DNA of 64,000 nucleotides from Demequina sediminis (GCF_030296675.1 NZ_AP027736.1:1240001-1304000); one strand, 5' to 3'. Counted from the first letter of the stretch, positions 27,242 to 35,671 are shown. Notes: a model not told the origin generated them from the sequence alone. Numbers and translations are program-made.

Positions 27242-27790
27242 CACTGAACCCCCTGGCAGGAGACTACTCACACAACCGTGGGGGACGTAGCCCGCGTCGC
27301 CAACTGCGCGCTCGCGCTCACGAATTCGGGGGTGTTCGGCGCCGGAGAACTGCCCGTCCTCTGTCAATACACGCGAATGCGGGGTTCCCGGCACTGCGCG
27401 CCATCACAGGTCCACCGGGCCAGCATCGGGTCGGCAGCGGTGGCGTAGGTGAACCGCCTGTGCTGAGGAACGCCCTATGGCCAACAGCTACAAGACCCCC
27501 TTCCCCTCTCCCCGCGCCGCGATGCGCCCGGGCGCCGACCTCCTCGCGAAGTGCACCGCGCGCGGATCACCCAAGCCACCTCACGCCGTGCACCCGTGCA
27601 GGCAAAGAGACGCGTGCCACGTGACGTCGCAGCCGACCAAGTCCGAGGAACTCAACCACTGACCCAGGACTCGGCGGGTGCTCGCGACCTCGCCCGACGC
27701 AATTCACCGCGATCGACGAATCACGTCGTCACCAAGTTCGCACTCGGGGGCGCGGACCCTCCGGCCCTGACTTCGCCCACCACGGATCGT
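27242..27790. other. 549-base gap at the right edge of the island
   Basis: This divergent/convergent gap probably holds the promoter of the NERD-helicase gene; a TTGACA sequence on the minus strand lies at 27362-27367 with no clear -10 box after it. A 61-codon plus-strand frame (27477-27662) is listed separately. I see no integrase, tRNA or direct repeat that would define an attachment site. Confidence 0.3.
27477..27662 (+). CDS. doubtful small ORF
   Basis: Sixty-one codons (MANSYKTPFPSPRAAMRPG...) with GAGGAA six bases before the ATG. The composition is Pro/Arg/Lys-rich, with three cysteines and no recognisable domain. The ribosome-binding site is the only support, so this may be chance. 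Confidence 0.2.
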   Translation: MANSYKTPFPSPRAAMRPGADLLAKCTARGSPKPPHAVHPCRQRDACHVTSQPTKSEELNH

Positions 27791-28180
27791 TCAGGACACC
27801 TTTTCAAACACCATCGTCGCTTGGATACGATCGCCACCGCCCATGCCCTTGCTCCCGGAAGCTGCGGTCGAGATCGTATGCAACCGATAGCCGAGCGCCG
27901 CTTGGCGGTTGATGACACGCTCGAGTTCGGTCAAATTCCCGGAACCCGTACCCCACAGCTTCTCTTTGAGAATCACCTGAAGCACGACATAGGTCATCCC
28001 CTGGGGCGCGGGTCGTGGCCGTGCGCCCGATACCGCCTCAGCCTCAATCCTGCTGACGACTCCGCTGAGGCCCTGCTGCTTCGGCTCCTCGGCCTGGAAC
28101 TCGTCGGTCCACTCGCGACCGTCCCACCACCGCATCTTGCCTGAACCATCGTCGTACCATCCCGCTACGGCGTTTGCCAT
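27791..28180 (-). CDS. DUF2510/DUF4177 protein
   Basis: A 129-residue protein from ATG 28180, with GAGGGG about nine bases upstream. The N-terminus is a DUF2510 module (AGWYDDGSGKMRWWDGREWT), a short Trp-rich unit typical of actinobacterial envelope proteins. The C-terminal 65 residues resemble DUF4177 (TYVVLQVILKEKLW, LERVINRQAALGYRLHTIST, ATMVFEK), a small domain of unknown function. There is no signal peptide or membrane helix. It is divergent from the secretion-like operon at 28555 and probably shares the 374-base promoter region with it. Both domain calls are from sequence pattern; the role is unknown. Confidence 0.75.
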   Translation of the reverse strand: MANAVAGWYDDGSGKMRWWDGREWTDEFQAEEPKQQGLSGVVSRIEAEAVSGARPRPAPQGMTYVVLQVILKEKLWGTGSGNLTELERVINRQAALGYRLHTISTAASGSKGMGGGDRIQATMVFEKVS

Positions 28181-28554
28181 GTTCCGCCCCTCAATCAGGG
28201 AGCGCCGGGCGCTCCACTCATAGCCTGCCCCATCGTGGCGCAGAGCCTCGCCCGTACGCGCCGTTGTGCCTGCTCAGGGTGCGGCCGACATCGACGCACT
28301 GTCTTCGCGCTTGCAACCCGTGTACTCGACGGCACTTGACCCCGACCTCTCGATCGGTGAGCCACCATCGGCACCAGCCGCGCCCACCCGACGCGACGTG
28401 ACCACGGCCCGGCATGGCCGCAGCGTCACGGCAGCCTGGCCGAGCCTCGCGCGAAGCCGAGCCGCGTAGCCCCCCACAGCATCGGCCCTCTCCCGCGAAG
28501 CCGCGCTAAGGTGGCTCCCACCACCTACGAGTCCGCACCAGGGGGATGCCACTC
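28181..28554. promoter_or_regulatory. 374-base divergent promoter region
   Basis: It lies between the divergent DUF2510 gene and the SAV_915-like operon. A GGTGG-CTC-CCACC hairpin occurs around 28511-28523, overlapping a possible -10 TAAGGT (28507-28512) for the rightward operon. No longer coding frame has support. Confidence 0.35.
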
Positions 28555-28841
28555 ATGGACCTTCAACCGTCCGTGATTGTGCCGCCGGTTCTGTATCTGT
28601 CGGTGCGCGAGCACCCCGAAGGGGATCGTTCCCCGAGGTGCGCGCGCTGCGCGACGGTCGCACCGCGCTGCTTGCGTACACCGCGCTCGACCGGCTCGCG
28701 GACGGCTGCGGCGAAAATCAGCCGTGGGCGCTCCTCCACACGTCCCACTTGGGCGAGGTCAAGGCGCAGCAGCCTTTCGATGTGGTCGCCTTCGACCAGA
28801 AGATGCCCTCCCATCTGGTCAAGAACGGGCGTCTCGCATGA
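28555..28841 (+). pseudogene. SAV_915-like protein, frameshifted
   Basis: Two frames form a protein of about 95 residues: PPVLYLSVREHPEG in the first, and VRALRDGRTALLAYTALDRL ... FDVVAFDQKMPSHLVKNGRL in the second. They meet at the G run 28621-28624; a fifth G gives HPEGGSFPEVRALRDG. This is the size and pattern of the SAV_915/SseB-like small proteins seen in actinobacterial secretion loci. ATG 28555 has AGGGGG nine bases upstream and is preferred over ATG 28546. The stop overlaps the next ATG (ATGA). Function unknown; it is the first gene of the operon. Confidence 0.65.
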
Positions 28842-29137
28842 GTGAGATCGCCGTCAGCAAGGACCAACTGAATGTGCGTTTTGACGATGCCCTGGTGCAC
28901 GTCGACGCCCTCGACACCACCCTCGCGGGCGTCCCTGACGCCCCGGACGGCGGGATTGCGTCGGAGCTGATCGGCTTCGCGATGGCCGCCGCGCTCGACG
29001 CGGCAGGAACCACGGCGGATGGCTATCGGGCGCTGATCGCCGTCGCGAAGGACGTCCTCGAGGACTTCTCCTCCAACGAGCAGCGCGCCGTGGAGGAGCT
29101 CGCAGACCTGAAGTCCGCCGTCCAGGACGAGTCATGA
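28838..29137 (+). CDS. WXG100/ESAT-6-like small helical protein
   Basis: A 99-residue acidic, helical, cysteine-free protein with no signal peptide, overlapping its neighbours by four bases on both sides (ATGA). The size, helix-turn-helix hairpin pattern and operon position ahead of a larger WXG-containing protein resemble the helper subunits of ESX/type VII substrates. It lacks its own Trp-x-Gly motif, so assignment to the superfamily is an inference from layout. It probably forms a heterodimer with the next protein. Confidence 0.5.
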   Translation: MSEIAVSKDQLNVRFDDALVHVDALDTTLAGVPDAPDGGIASELIGFAMAAALDAAGTTADGYRALIAVAKDVLEDFSSNEQRAVEELADLKSAVQDES

Positions 29138-30258
29138 GCATCAGCCTCACCATCCCCGGCGATCCCACCGCGATTCGCGCCGCCGCCCAGTGGCTGGACC
29201 CGACGCTCAAGGACGCCGTGGTCACCGCGGATCTCGAACTCGCCTACGTGGTGGGCGACGCTCAGTACCTGTGGCAGGGCCAGTCGGGATACGCGTTCAA
29301 CTCGGCGGCGCAGGCGGTGCGCCGCGCGAACGACAACGTGCACAGCTACATCGCCGATGTCGCCGAGGTCATGCGCGCCTACGCCGGCCGCCTCGAGCGT
29401 GGTGCCGAGGACTTTGCGGCCCTCGCCTCACGCGCCCGCGACGAGGGTCTCACGGTGGTGGGCGACGCGATCTCCCCGCCGTCGACGTGGCTGCAGTTCT
29501 GCCCCGATCCGAATGGTCCCGACTCCCCCGAGCTCGACGAGTGGAACCGGTACATGGACCGGGTGAAGGTCTACCAGGAGATCTCCGCGGAGGTCGGCAC
29601 CTGGTGGGGCGACCTCGAGACGTGGATCGCGGAGCACTTCTCCCCTCTCGTGGGCCGCGTCAACGATCTCAAGGAGGGCGCGACGGCCCTCGAGGGGCTC
29701 ACCAAGGGCAACGAGGAGGCCGTGGGCCTCGCCTTTGAATATGCCGATGCGCGAACGGCCCGCGATCTCGCAGGCTTCCGCGCCCACGTGAGCGATCTGC
29801 AGCTGCAGGCGGATGCGTTCCAGGCCGGACTGCGCTCGGGCAACCCCGCGATCCGCGCTGCCGCGGAGGCCGCGGATCCCGCGGCGGTGCGCCAGGGCAT
29901 CCGCGCCCTCAACGAGACGATTGCGGGCGTGTCGAAGTCCTCGCGCATCATCCCGGTCGCGGGCACCGTGATCGACGTGGTGAGCGCAGGCGTCGAGGTC
30001 GCCGCGGGTGGTTCCCCGTCCAGCGCAGGAGTGGGACTCCTCGGCGGCGCCGCCGGCGCTGGGCTCGCGGGCGGAGCAATCGCCGCCGCCGGCGTGGCCG
30101 TCCCGCCGCTGGGCGTCGCGATCGTGGTCGCGGGCGCCGCGGTGGCCGTCGGCGAAGGCGCCAAGTGGGCGTGGGAAGCCTGGGTCCCCCTCGATACACG
30201 CGAATCCATCGACGCGGGCCTGCACGACTTTGGCAGCTGGCTCAACCCCTTCGACTGA
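29134..30258 (+). CDS. putative type VII secretion substrate with glycine-zipper domain
   Basis: A 374-residue protein with no signal peptide. The N-terminal 110 residues are helical and contain LWQGQSGYAFN, the Trp-x-Gly turn of WXG100/LXG-type proteins. A middle region (about 120-265) is acidic and Trp-rich. Residues about 265-350 are a Gly/Ala-rich hydrophobic segment (VGLLGGAAGAGLAGGAIAAA) of the glycine-zipper kind found in pore-forming or membrane-inserting effectors. The C-terminus ends DFGSWLNPFD. It overlaps the small helical gene upstream by four bases. The layout fits a secreted, membrane-active effector, but no catalytic toxin domain or dedicated secretion gene is visible in the window. 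Confidence 0.55.
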   Translation: MSISLTIPGDPTAIRAAAQWLDPTLKDAVVTADLELAYVVGDAQYLWQGQSGYAFNSAAQAVRRANDNVHSYIADVAEVMRAYAGRLERGAEDFAALASRARDEGLTVVGDAISPPSTWLQFCPDPNGPDSPELDEWNRYMDRVKVYQEISAEVGTWWGDLETWIAEHFSPLVGRVNDLKEGATALEGLTKGNEEAVGLAFEYADARTARDLAGFRAHVSDLQLQADAFQAGLRSGNPAIRAAAEAADPAAVRQGIRALNETIAGVSKSSRIIPVAGTVIDVVSAGVEVAAGGSPSSAGVGLLGGAAGAGLAGGAIAAAGVAVPPLGVAIVVAGAAVAVGEGAKWAWEAWVPLDTRESIDAGLHDFGSWLNPFD

Positions 30259-30270
30259 ATCGGATCATCC

Positions 30271-31032
30271 GTGGCAGACCTGCAGACTCACATCCGACTC
30301 TCCGCACGCACGCCCGCCGGCGCGGGGCACGCGGCTTCGGGGGCGCGCCCCGCCTCACCCGCCATGCTCTACGTCGCGATCGGCGTGCCGGCCCTCATCG
30401 CGGCCGGCGTAGCCCTTGCGACGGACGATCCCGCGCTGCGCCTGGTGCTGGCCGCGGTCGCGGTGATGATGGCGATGTTCCTCGGATACATGCGCACCCT
30501 CGTGAGCGCGACTGCCCCGCAGCGCGTGCGTGCCCGCGCAGACGGACCGCTCACCTTCATCCCACCCGCCGCGCTCGACCGATGGCCGTTTCCCATCGCC
30601 GGCACGGGCCTCCTGCCCGGGATCATCGCCGCCACGTTCGACCCGACCATCCTGTCGGGACAGGGCGCGGTGTGGATCTGGGCGATCACGGGCCTCTCGA
30701 TCGGCTGGCTGGCCCAACAGGCGATGGCGCTCCGCATCCCGCGGGGGCTCGAGGTCTCCGAGTCCGGCCTGGTGGGCGTGCGCGGCGCGACCCGCCTGCG
30801 CCTCACCTGGGACCAGGTGGGCGAGGTCACGACCCGACCCGCAGGCCGTGATGGCGAGCTTGTGATCGACTCGACCGAGGGTGGCACCTTCATCAACGCG
30901 TCACGGCTGGGTTCCGACCCGGCAGTGGTCGCGGCCGTGATCGCCCACTACCGCGACCACCCGCAGGATCGCCACCTGCTCGCGGCCCCGCTGCCCGCTC
31001 TTCGTCACGTCGAACAGACGCACGCCTCCTGA
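30271..31032 (+). CDS. membrane protein with C-terminal PH-like domain
   Basis: A 253-residue protein from GTG 30271, 12 bases after the effector-like gene. It has four likely membrane helices (around 32-50, 56-74, 102-120 and 128-147; for example LRLVLAAVAVMMAMFLGYM). A soluble C-terminal half of about 90 residues has the strand pattern of a bacterial PH-like domain (LEVSESGLVGVRGATRLRL, TWDQVGEV). In operons of this kind such a protein may be an immunity or anchoring partner of the secreted protein; this is inferred from position only. Confidence 0.55.
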   Translation: MADLQTHIRLSARTPAGAGHAASGARPASPAMLYVAIGVPALIAAGVALATDDPALRLVLAAVAVMMAMFLGYMRTLVSATAPQRVRARADGPLTFIPPAALDRWPFPIAGTGLLPGIIAATFDPTILSGQGAVWIWAITGLSIGWLAQQAMALRIPRGLEVSESGLVGVRGATRLRLTWDQVGEVTTRPAGRDGELVIDSTEGGTFINASRLGSDPAVVAAVIAHYRDHPQDRHLLAAPLPALRHVEQTHAS

Positions 31033-31054
31033 TCGCGGGGTGACTCGGCACCCG

Positions 31055-31528
31055 TCAGTCGTCGCACCCGCACGAGCCCGCGGCGGTGCGTGACTGCCAG
31101 CACGTCTCGCACACGCCGTAGTCGCGCTCGACTGGTCGTGCGGGAGGGACGATGCGGCGCGTGGGGCCCGCGGCCGCCGGCGCCGTGGGGGTAGGAGACG
31201 TGGGGGAAGAACTCGCCGGCGCCTCCGCCCGGGGAAAGACCACTCCCCAGTTCTCGACCCCCGCGCGGTTGACCTTCGACCACACCGCATCGGCCAGCCC
31301 GGTCGCGGACACCGCCTCGACCTGCGAGGCGAACCTCTCGATCCCGCGGCGCGTGACGTGCAGCGGCGGTAGCCCGTCGACGCGGATGAGCTTGACGTAG
31401 CTGGCCTTGACCTCGGCGCTGGAGATCCCAGCGCGCAGCGCGACTTGCCGCACCAACGGCCGGTGCGCGACCTCCAGCGCAAAGGTCTCGAGGGCGGCGT
31501 CCACGGTCATGAGGCTGGCGTCGATCAC
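31055..31528 (-). CDS. hypothetical protein with C-terminal Cys cluster
   Basis: About 157 residues. The start is uncertain: GTG 31528 or ATG 31510, neither with a clear ribosome-binding site. Residues about 10-75 are helical and look like a small DNA-binding or winged-helix fold (LVRQVALRAGISSAEVKASY). A Pro/Ser-rich linker follows, and the tail carries four cysteines (CETCWQSRTAAGSCGC) that could bind zinc. I do not recognise the family. It converges with the membrane protein gene and diverges from the oxidoreductase gene. Confidence 0.45.
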   Translation of the reverse strand: MIDASLMTVDAALETFALEVAHRPLVRQVALRAGISSAEVKASYVKLIRVDGLPPLHVTRRGIERFASQVEAVSATGLADAVWSKVNRAGVENWGVVFPRAEAPASSSPTSPTPTAPAAAGPTRRIVPPARPVERDYGVCETCWQSRTAAGSCGCDD

Positions 31529-31664
31529 GCCGACAAGGATGCCACGACACCCAGTGGCGGAATGCCCCGGGGCGCATCGCCGTTGACGGAAATCGGCACC
31601 CGACGAACGTCGGCGCACCACACCCCGGCCCACAAGGCCACCCTTCAGACGAAAGCAGGCACCC

Positions 31665-32642
31665 ATGCGCGCGCTGATCCACCACACGTTCGGCGACCCG
31701 GCCCAGGTCCTCGCCCCCGAGGACGTCGCGACCCCCGAGCCCGGCCCCGGCGAGGCGCGCGTGCGCCTGCTGCTGTCCCCCATCCACAACCACGACGTGT
31801 GGACCGTCCGCGGCACGTACGGCGTCACGCCCGAGCTGCCCGCGCGCGCCGGAACCGAGGCCGTCGGAATCGTCGACGCGCTCGGCGAGGGCGTGACGCA
31901 CCTCGAGATCGGCCAGCGGGTCGCGACCGGCGGCACCTTCGGCGTGTGGGCCGAGCAGTTCATCGCCAACGCCGCCGCGCTCCTGCCCGTCCCGGACGGC
32001 ATCTCGGACGAGGCCGCCGCACAGCTGGTCGCCATGCCCTTCTCCGCGCTCAGCCTGCTCGACTCGCTGGGGCTCGAGAGCGGTGACTGGATGATTCAGA
32101 ACGCCGCCAACGGAGCGGTCGGCCGCCTGGTGGCGCAGCTCGCCCCCGCGCGCGGAATCAACGTGATCTGCCTGGTCCGCCGCGCCGAGGGCGTCGCCGA
32201 GCTCGCCGCGCACGGCATCGAGCGGATTGTCGCGACGGACTCCGAGGGCTGGCAGGACCGCGTCGCGGAGCTGACGGGCGGGGCACCCGTGCGGGTGGGC
32301 ATCGACTCGGTGGGCGGTCAGGCCAGCGGCGACGTCCTGTCGCAGCTCGCGGAGGACGGAACGCTGGTCGTCTTCGGCGCGATGGCCTCGCCGACCATGG
32401 AGATCGCGTCGGGCGACGTGATCTTCAAGCAAGCCACGGTGCGCGGCTTCTGGGGCAGCAAGGTCAGCGCGGCGATGCCCGCGCAGGACCGTGGCCGCCT
32501 GATCGGCGAGCTCCTCGCGCGCCTCGCCGACGGCACCATCACCCTCCCCGTCGAGGCCACCTACCCCCTGAGCGAGATCGCCGATGCCGTCCGCGCCAAC
32601 GCCGCACCCGGCCGGGCGGGCAAGATCCTCCTGGCGCCCTGA
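31665..32642 (+). CDS. zinc-binding-dehydrogenase-like (MDR) NADPH:quinone oxidoreductase
   Basis: A 325-residue medium-chain dehydrogenase/reductase. It has the GroES-like N-domain (LLLSPIHNHDVWTVRGTYG, RAGTEAVGIVDALGEGV) and a Rossmann domain with WMIQNAANGAVGRLVAQLA, a variant of the AxxGxVG nucleotide-binding motif. It lacks the structural zinc cysteines, as in quinone oxidoreductase and enoyl reductase branches. It should reduce quinones or enones with NADPH. ATG 31665 lies after a GAAAG stretch. It stands alone, convergent with mscS; the gap contains one arm of a strong inverted repeat. The exact substrate is not predictable. Confidence 0.85.
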   Translation: MRALIHHTFGDPAQVLAPEDVATPEPGPGEARVRLLLSPIHNHDVWTVRGTYGVTPELPARAGTEAVGIVDALGEGVTHLEIGQRVATGGTFGVWAEQFIANAAALLPVPDGISDEAAAQLVAMPFSALSLLDSLGLESGDWMIQNAANGAVGRLVAQLAPARGINVICLVRRAEGVAELAAHGIERIVATDSEGWQDRVAELTGGAPVRVGIDSVGGQASGDVLSQLAEDGTLVVFGAMASPTMEIASGDVIFKQATVRGFWGSKVSAAMPAQDRGRLIGELLARLADGTITLPVEATYPLSEIADAVRANAAPGRAGKILLAP

Positions 32643-32647
32643 CGGGA

Positions 32648-32657
32648 GGACGATGCC
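32648..32657 (+). repeat. dispersed 10-mer GGACGATGCC
   Basis: Plus-strand copy in the gap after the oxidoreductase stop. It forms one arm of the inverted pair with 32694-32703. Confidence 0.75.
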
Positions 32658-32678
32658 CCGGTCACCCGCGCGCGTCCG

Positions 32679-33890
32679 TCACCGGGCGGCCGGGGCATCG
32701 TCCCCTTCGTCCTCGGCCCGCGCGTCGCGCGCCTCCCGCGACTCGCCGTGGGCAAACTGGCTCGCGCGTTCCTCCGCTTCCGCACTACCGGAGAAGAGGC
32801 CGCCCTCCCCCGCCTGCTCGGACGGCCGCGCCACGCCACCGCGCTCCGGCGCGGACGCCGCGGCGTGATCGGAGACCAGCACACGCTGCGCGGGGGCGGC
32901 CTCGGGCATCACGCTCTGAATCCACAGCACCATCGCCTCGCGCACGAAGCAGCGCAGGTCGTACAGCGTGGGTGCGTCCTTGGCCGTCACCAGGATCCGC
33001 ACGCGCACGAAGCCCGCGGTCGCCTCGGTCACCTGCAGCACGGAGGTCCGTCCGTCGTAGAGCGGGGTGTCGGCCAGCACGGCCTCGAGGTGTTCACGCA
33101 TGCGCTGCGGCGAGACCCGCCAGTCGAGATCGAACTCGACCGAACCCAGCAGCTCGCTGCCGTGGCGCGTCCAGTTCTGATACGGCGTGGTGGTGAAGTA
33201 CGTGCACGGCAACACCAGGCGGCGGTCGTCCCAGAGGTCGAGCACGACGTAGCTCAGCGTGATCTCGCCGACCCTGCCCCACTCGCCGTCCGCGACAATG
33301 ACGTCGTCCACGCGCAGCGCGTCGCTGAACACCAGCTGAATCCCGGCGAACATGTTGCCCAGCACGGACTGCGCCGCGAGGCCCGCCACGATTGACGCGA
33401 TGCCAGCCGACGCCAGCAGGCTCGCGCCGACCGCCCGCACCGCGTCGAACGTGAACAGCGCCGCGCCGATCCCGATCACCACGATCAGCGCGATCGCGAC
33501 GCGTCGGAGGATGAGGGTCTGGGTGCGCAGCCGCCGCGCGAGCCGGTTGTCCGGCACGTCAATCCGATGCCGGCCCAGCGCCAGGTCGGTCACGAACTGC
33601 ACGAAGGCGACGAGCAGCCACGCGAAGGCGGCGATCGCCGCGATCGTGAACAGCCGCGAGAACACGGTCAACCAGTCGCTGCCCATCAGCGCCGCGCGTA
33701 GCCCGAGCCAGAAACCGAGCACCAGCGCCAACGCCCAGAACGGCCGCCGCGCGTATCCCATGAGTTGGCGCGCCCACGTCTGCCGTCTCGCGACCAGCCG
33801 CATGACGGTTTCGACCGCGAGCGCGGCGAGGACCGCCACCCCCACGCTGATTGCCACGGCCGTGCCGCCCTCGAGCCAGTCGTTGAGCAT
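32679..33890 (-). CDS. MscS-family mechanosensitive channel
   Basis: A 403-residue protein from ATG 33890, with GGAGGAGA just upstream. It has four membrane helices in the first 190 residues. The pore helix and adjoining segment (LLASAGIASIVAGLAAQSVL, GNMFAGIQLVFSDALRVDD) are the hallmark of MscS. The beta domain follows (GEWGRVGEITLSYVVLDLWD, RRLVLPCTYF) with YQNWTRHG. The C-terminal 70 residues are an acidic, disordered extension. It releases solutes during hypo-osmotic shock in the cytoplasmic membrane. It is monocistronic, convergent with the oxidoreductase. The family assignment is firm; gating properties are not predictable. Confidence 0.9.
   Translation of the reverse strand: MLNDWLEGGTAVAISVGVAVLAALAVETVMRLVARRQTWARQLMGYARRPFWALALVLGFWLGLRAALMGSDWLTVFSRLFTIAAIAAFAWLLVAFVQFVTDLALGRHRIDVPDNRLARRLRTQTLILRRVAIALIVVIGIGAALFTFDAVRAVGASLLASAGIASIVAGLAAQSVLGNMFAGIQLVFSDALRVDDVIVADGEWGRVGEITLSYVVLDLWDDRRLVLPCTYFTTTPYQNWTRHGSELLGSVEFDLDWRVSPQRMREHLEAVLADTPLYDGRTSVLQVTEATAGFVRVRILVTAKDAPTLYDLRCFVREAMVLWIQSVMPEAAPAQRVLVSDHAAASAPERGGVARPSEQAGEGGLFSGSAEAEERASQFAHGESREARDARAEDEGDDAPAAR
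32694..32703 (-). repeat. dispersed 10-mer GGACGATGCC
   Basis: Minus-strand copy inside the last codons of mscS, encoding Gly-Asp-Asp-Ala with GAC-GAT. Confidence 0.75.
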
Positions 33891-33999
33891 GGGTCTCCTC
33901 CTTGGTTGGCGCAGGTCTTCCACCCTACGAAACGCAAGGTGGAGGCATCTCGAGATCGCGCGTACCGTGGAACGGGTCCCCAATGCAGAGGAGGCACTC

Positions 34000-34266
34000 A
34001 TGCCCGATCGCAGCACCCCCAGCCTGAAGGATCCCGAGCTCTACGAGAAGCTGCGCGACGACGGCGCCAGCAAGCAGAAGGCGGCCCGGATCAGCAACGC
34101 CGCCGCCAAGGAGGGCCGTTCACGCGTCGGCCGCAAGGGCGGCAAGGCCGGCGACTACGAGGACTGGACCGTGCCCGAGCTCCGCGAGCGCGCCAAGGAG
34201 ATCGGCCTGACCGGCTACTCCAAGAAGCGCAAGGGCGAGCTCATCTCCGCTCTCCGCAACAGTTGA
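34000..34266 (+). CDS. Rho-N-domain (DUF7218-like) small protein
   Basis: An 88-residue basic protein from ATG 34000, with GAGGAGG six bases upstream. The first half is Lys/Asp/Ala-rich (LYEKLRDDGASKQKAARISN). The C-terminal 35 residues match the Rho termination factor N-terminal (SAP-like) domain (DWTVPELRERAKEIGLTGYS, KKRKGELISALRN), which binds nucleic acid. Such proteins are common in high-GC actinomycetes and are often stress-related (family knowledge). It diverges from mscS with a short gap. Confidence 0.8.
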   Translation: MPDRSTPSLKDPELYEKLRDDGASKQKAARISNAAAKEGRSRVGRKGGKAGDYEDWTVPELRERAKEIGLTGYSKKRKGELISALRNS

Positions 34267-34347
34267 CGGTGCAAGCGCTGACGAAACACTAGCTTCGCCT
34301 ACCTGATCGGGTGAGCGCTGAGAGCCGTGGGTCGACCGCCGGTGCGG

Positions 34348-34367
34348 TGATATCGTTATTGATATCA
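34348..34367. promoter_or_regulatory. operator of the FitAB-like module
   Basis: TGATATC-GTTATT-GATATCA: a perfect 7-bp inverted repeat 15 bases before the antitoxin start. It is AT-rich and overlaps the probable -10 region. Autoregulation by the antitoxin-toxin complex is expected for this family. Confidence 0.6.
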
Positions 34368-34382
34368 ACGGAGGTGACTGCC

Positions 34383-34616
34383 ATGCCGTCCATCATTGTG
34401 CGGGGGCTCGACGAGTCCGTGAAGAGGCAACTCGCGGCTCAGGCCAGGGAGCACGGACGTTCCATGGAGGCCGAGGTGCGCGAGATCCTCACCAAGGCCG
34501 CCAGGCGGCCCCACATCGGGATCGCGCTCCTCGAGGCCGCTCGCGACGCAGGCGAGGGCGTCGAACTGTGCGTTCCCGAGCGGGGCGATGTCGCGCGCGT
34601 GGCGGACTTCGAGTGA
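34383..34616 (+). CDS. FitA-like ribbon-helix-helix antitoxin
   Basis: A 77-residue protein from ATG 34383, with GGAGG eight bases upstream. The N-terminus is a ribbon-helix-helix DNA-binding domain (PSIIVRGLDESVKRQLAAQA, GRSMEAEVREIL), as in FitA and related Phd/VapB antitoxins. The C-terminal 30 residues should occupy the active site of the partner PIN toxin. Its stop overlaps the toxin GTG by four bases. The operator palindrome lies just upstream. The pair is a classic type II toxin-antitoxin locus and looks intact. Confidence 0.85.
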   Translation: MPSIIVRGLDESVKRQLAAQAREHGRSMEAEVREILTKAARRPHIGIALLEAARDAGEGVELCVPERGDVARVADFE

Positions 34617-35038
34617 TTGTTCTCGACACCAACGTCATCTCGGAGATCTTCCGTGCGCGCCCGGATCCCGGCGTCATGGCTTGGCTGCAGGCACTCGAGG
34701 GCGATGTCGCCATCACGGCCGTGACCATGGCCGAGATGTGGGCCGGGATCGGGCGACTACCCGCCGGCGCCCGCAAGGACGCACTTGCTGCGCGGGTGGG
34801 CGCAGCGATCGAACCATATCGCGGGAGCGGATCCGTGTTGCCGTTCGACGACGCGGCCGCGGTCCACTACGCGGACGTCCTCGTGTCCCGCGACCGGGCG
34901 GGAGCGCCGATCAGCATGGCCGACGCGCAAATCGCCGCGATCTGCCGTGCCCACGGCGCCACCTGCGCGACCAGGAGCGTCAAGGACTTCGCCGACACCG
35001 GCATCTCACTGGTCGACCCGTGGGCGCCACAGCCGTAG
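34613..35038 (+). CDS. FitB/VapC-like PIN toxin
   Basis: A 141-residue PIN-domain ribonuclease from GTG 34613, overlapping the antitoxin stop (GTGA). The acidic active-site residues are visible: VIVLDTNVISE (first Asp), TMAEMWAGI (Glu), ISMADAQIAAICRAHG (Asp) and SVKDFADTGI (last Asp). The VILDTNVISE-type start is typical of FitB. It is expected to cleave RNA when freed from its antitoxin. It converges with the uvrD-like gene with a 33-base gap. Confidence 0.87.
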   Translation: MIVLDTNVISEIFRARPDPGVMAWLQALEGDVAITAVTMAEMWAGIGRLPAGARKDALAARVGAAIEPYRGSGSVLPFDDAAAVHYADVLVSRDRAGAPISMADAQIAAICRAHGATCATRSVKDFADTGISLVDPWAPQP

Positions 35039-35661
35039 TCGCACCGCGGCGGGCGGGGCCGGGCACAACCGTCAGAGCTCTCCCAGGTCGACGCTGAGGT
35101 CCACCTCCGCCGGCACCGCGAGGCCCGGCGGGGGTGCGGGCCGCGGTGCGCGACCCGGCACGTGCACCGTCTCGCGCACGAGCAGCTCGGGCAGCGTTCC
35201 CAGGAAGTACGCGTCCTCGACAAAGCCGGCGCTCGCGCCCGTGCCGACCCACGCGCGCACCGGCGTGTGGGCGACGGTGCGGGTCACGGCGAGCCGGTCG
35301 CGCGCCCGCGTGAGCGCGACGTAGAGCACGCGCCGCTCTTCCTCGAGTTCGTTGACGTCGCCCAGCGACCGCGCCGAGGATACGCGCCGGCCGAGACCCC
35401 CGCGCAGAACGCCCAGTCCCGCTCGAGCCCCTTCGCCGAGTGCACCGTCGACACGATCACGTGGTCGCCGTCCTTGGGCTCGGCGGTCAGCTCCGAGGCG
35501 AACACGGGCGAGAGCAGGAACTCCTCGATGAACTCGGTGATGCTCCCCCGAGTCGCCGCGAGGCGCTCCACGTGCGCGAGGTCCCTGGCCCGCGCGTCCC
35601 AGTTCTCGTTGCGGTACTTGTGCGCGAGGACCGGCTGGAGCATGGCCGCGGCCCTGCCCAC

Positions 35662-35671
35662 GGCATCGTCC
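35662..35671 (-). repeat. dispersed 10-mer GGACGATGCC
   Basis: Within the uvrD-like gene, encoding Val-Asp-Asp-Ala on the coding strand with GAC-GAT. Confidence 0.7.

Larger units (their letters stand above)
32648..32703. terminator. hairpin built from two opposed copies of the 10-mer
   Basis: GGACGATGCCCCGG (32648-32661) pairs perfectly with CCGGGGCATCGTCC (32690-32703), giving a 14-bp stem around a 28-base loop. It lies between convergent genes, with the right arm inside the last codons of mscS. It likely acts as a shared terminator or barrier; there is no T tract. Confidence 0.5.
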
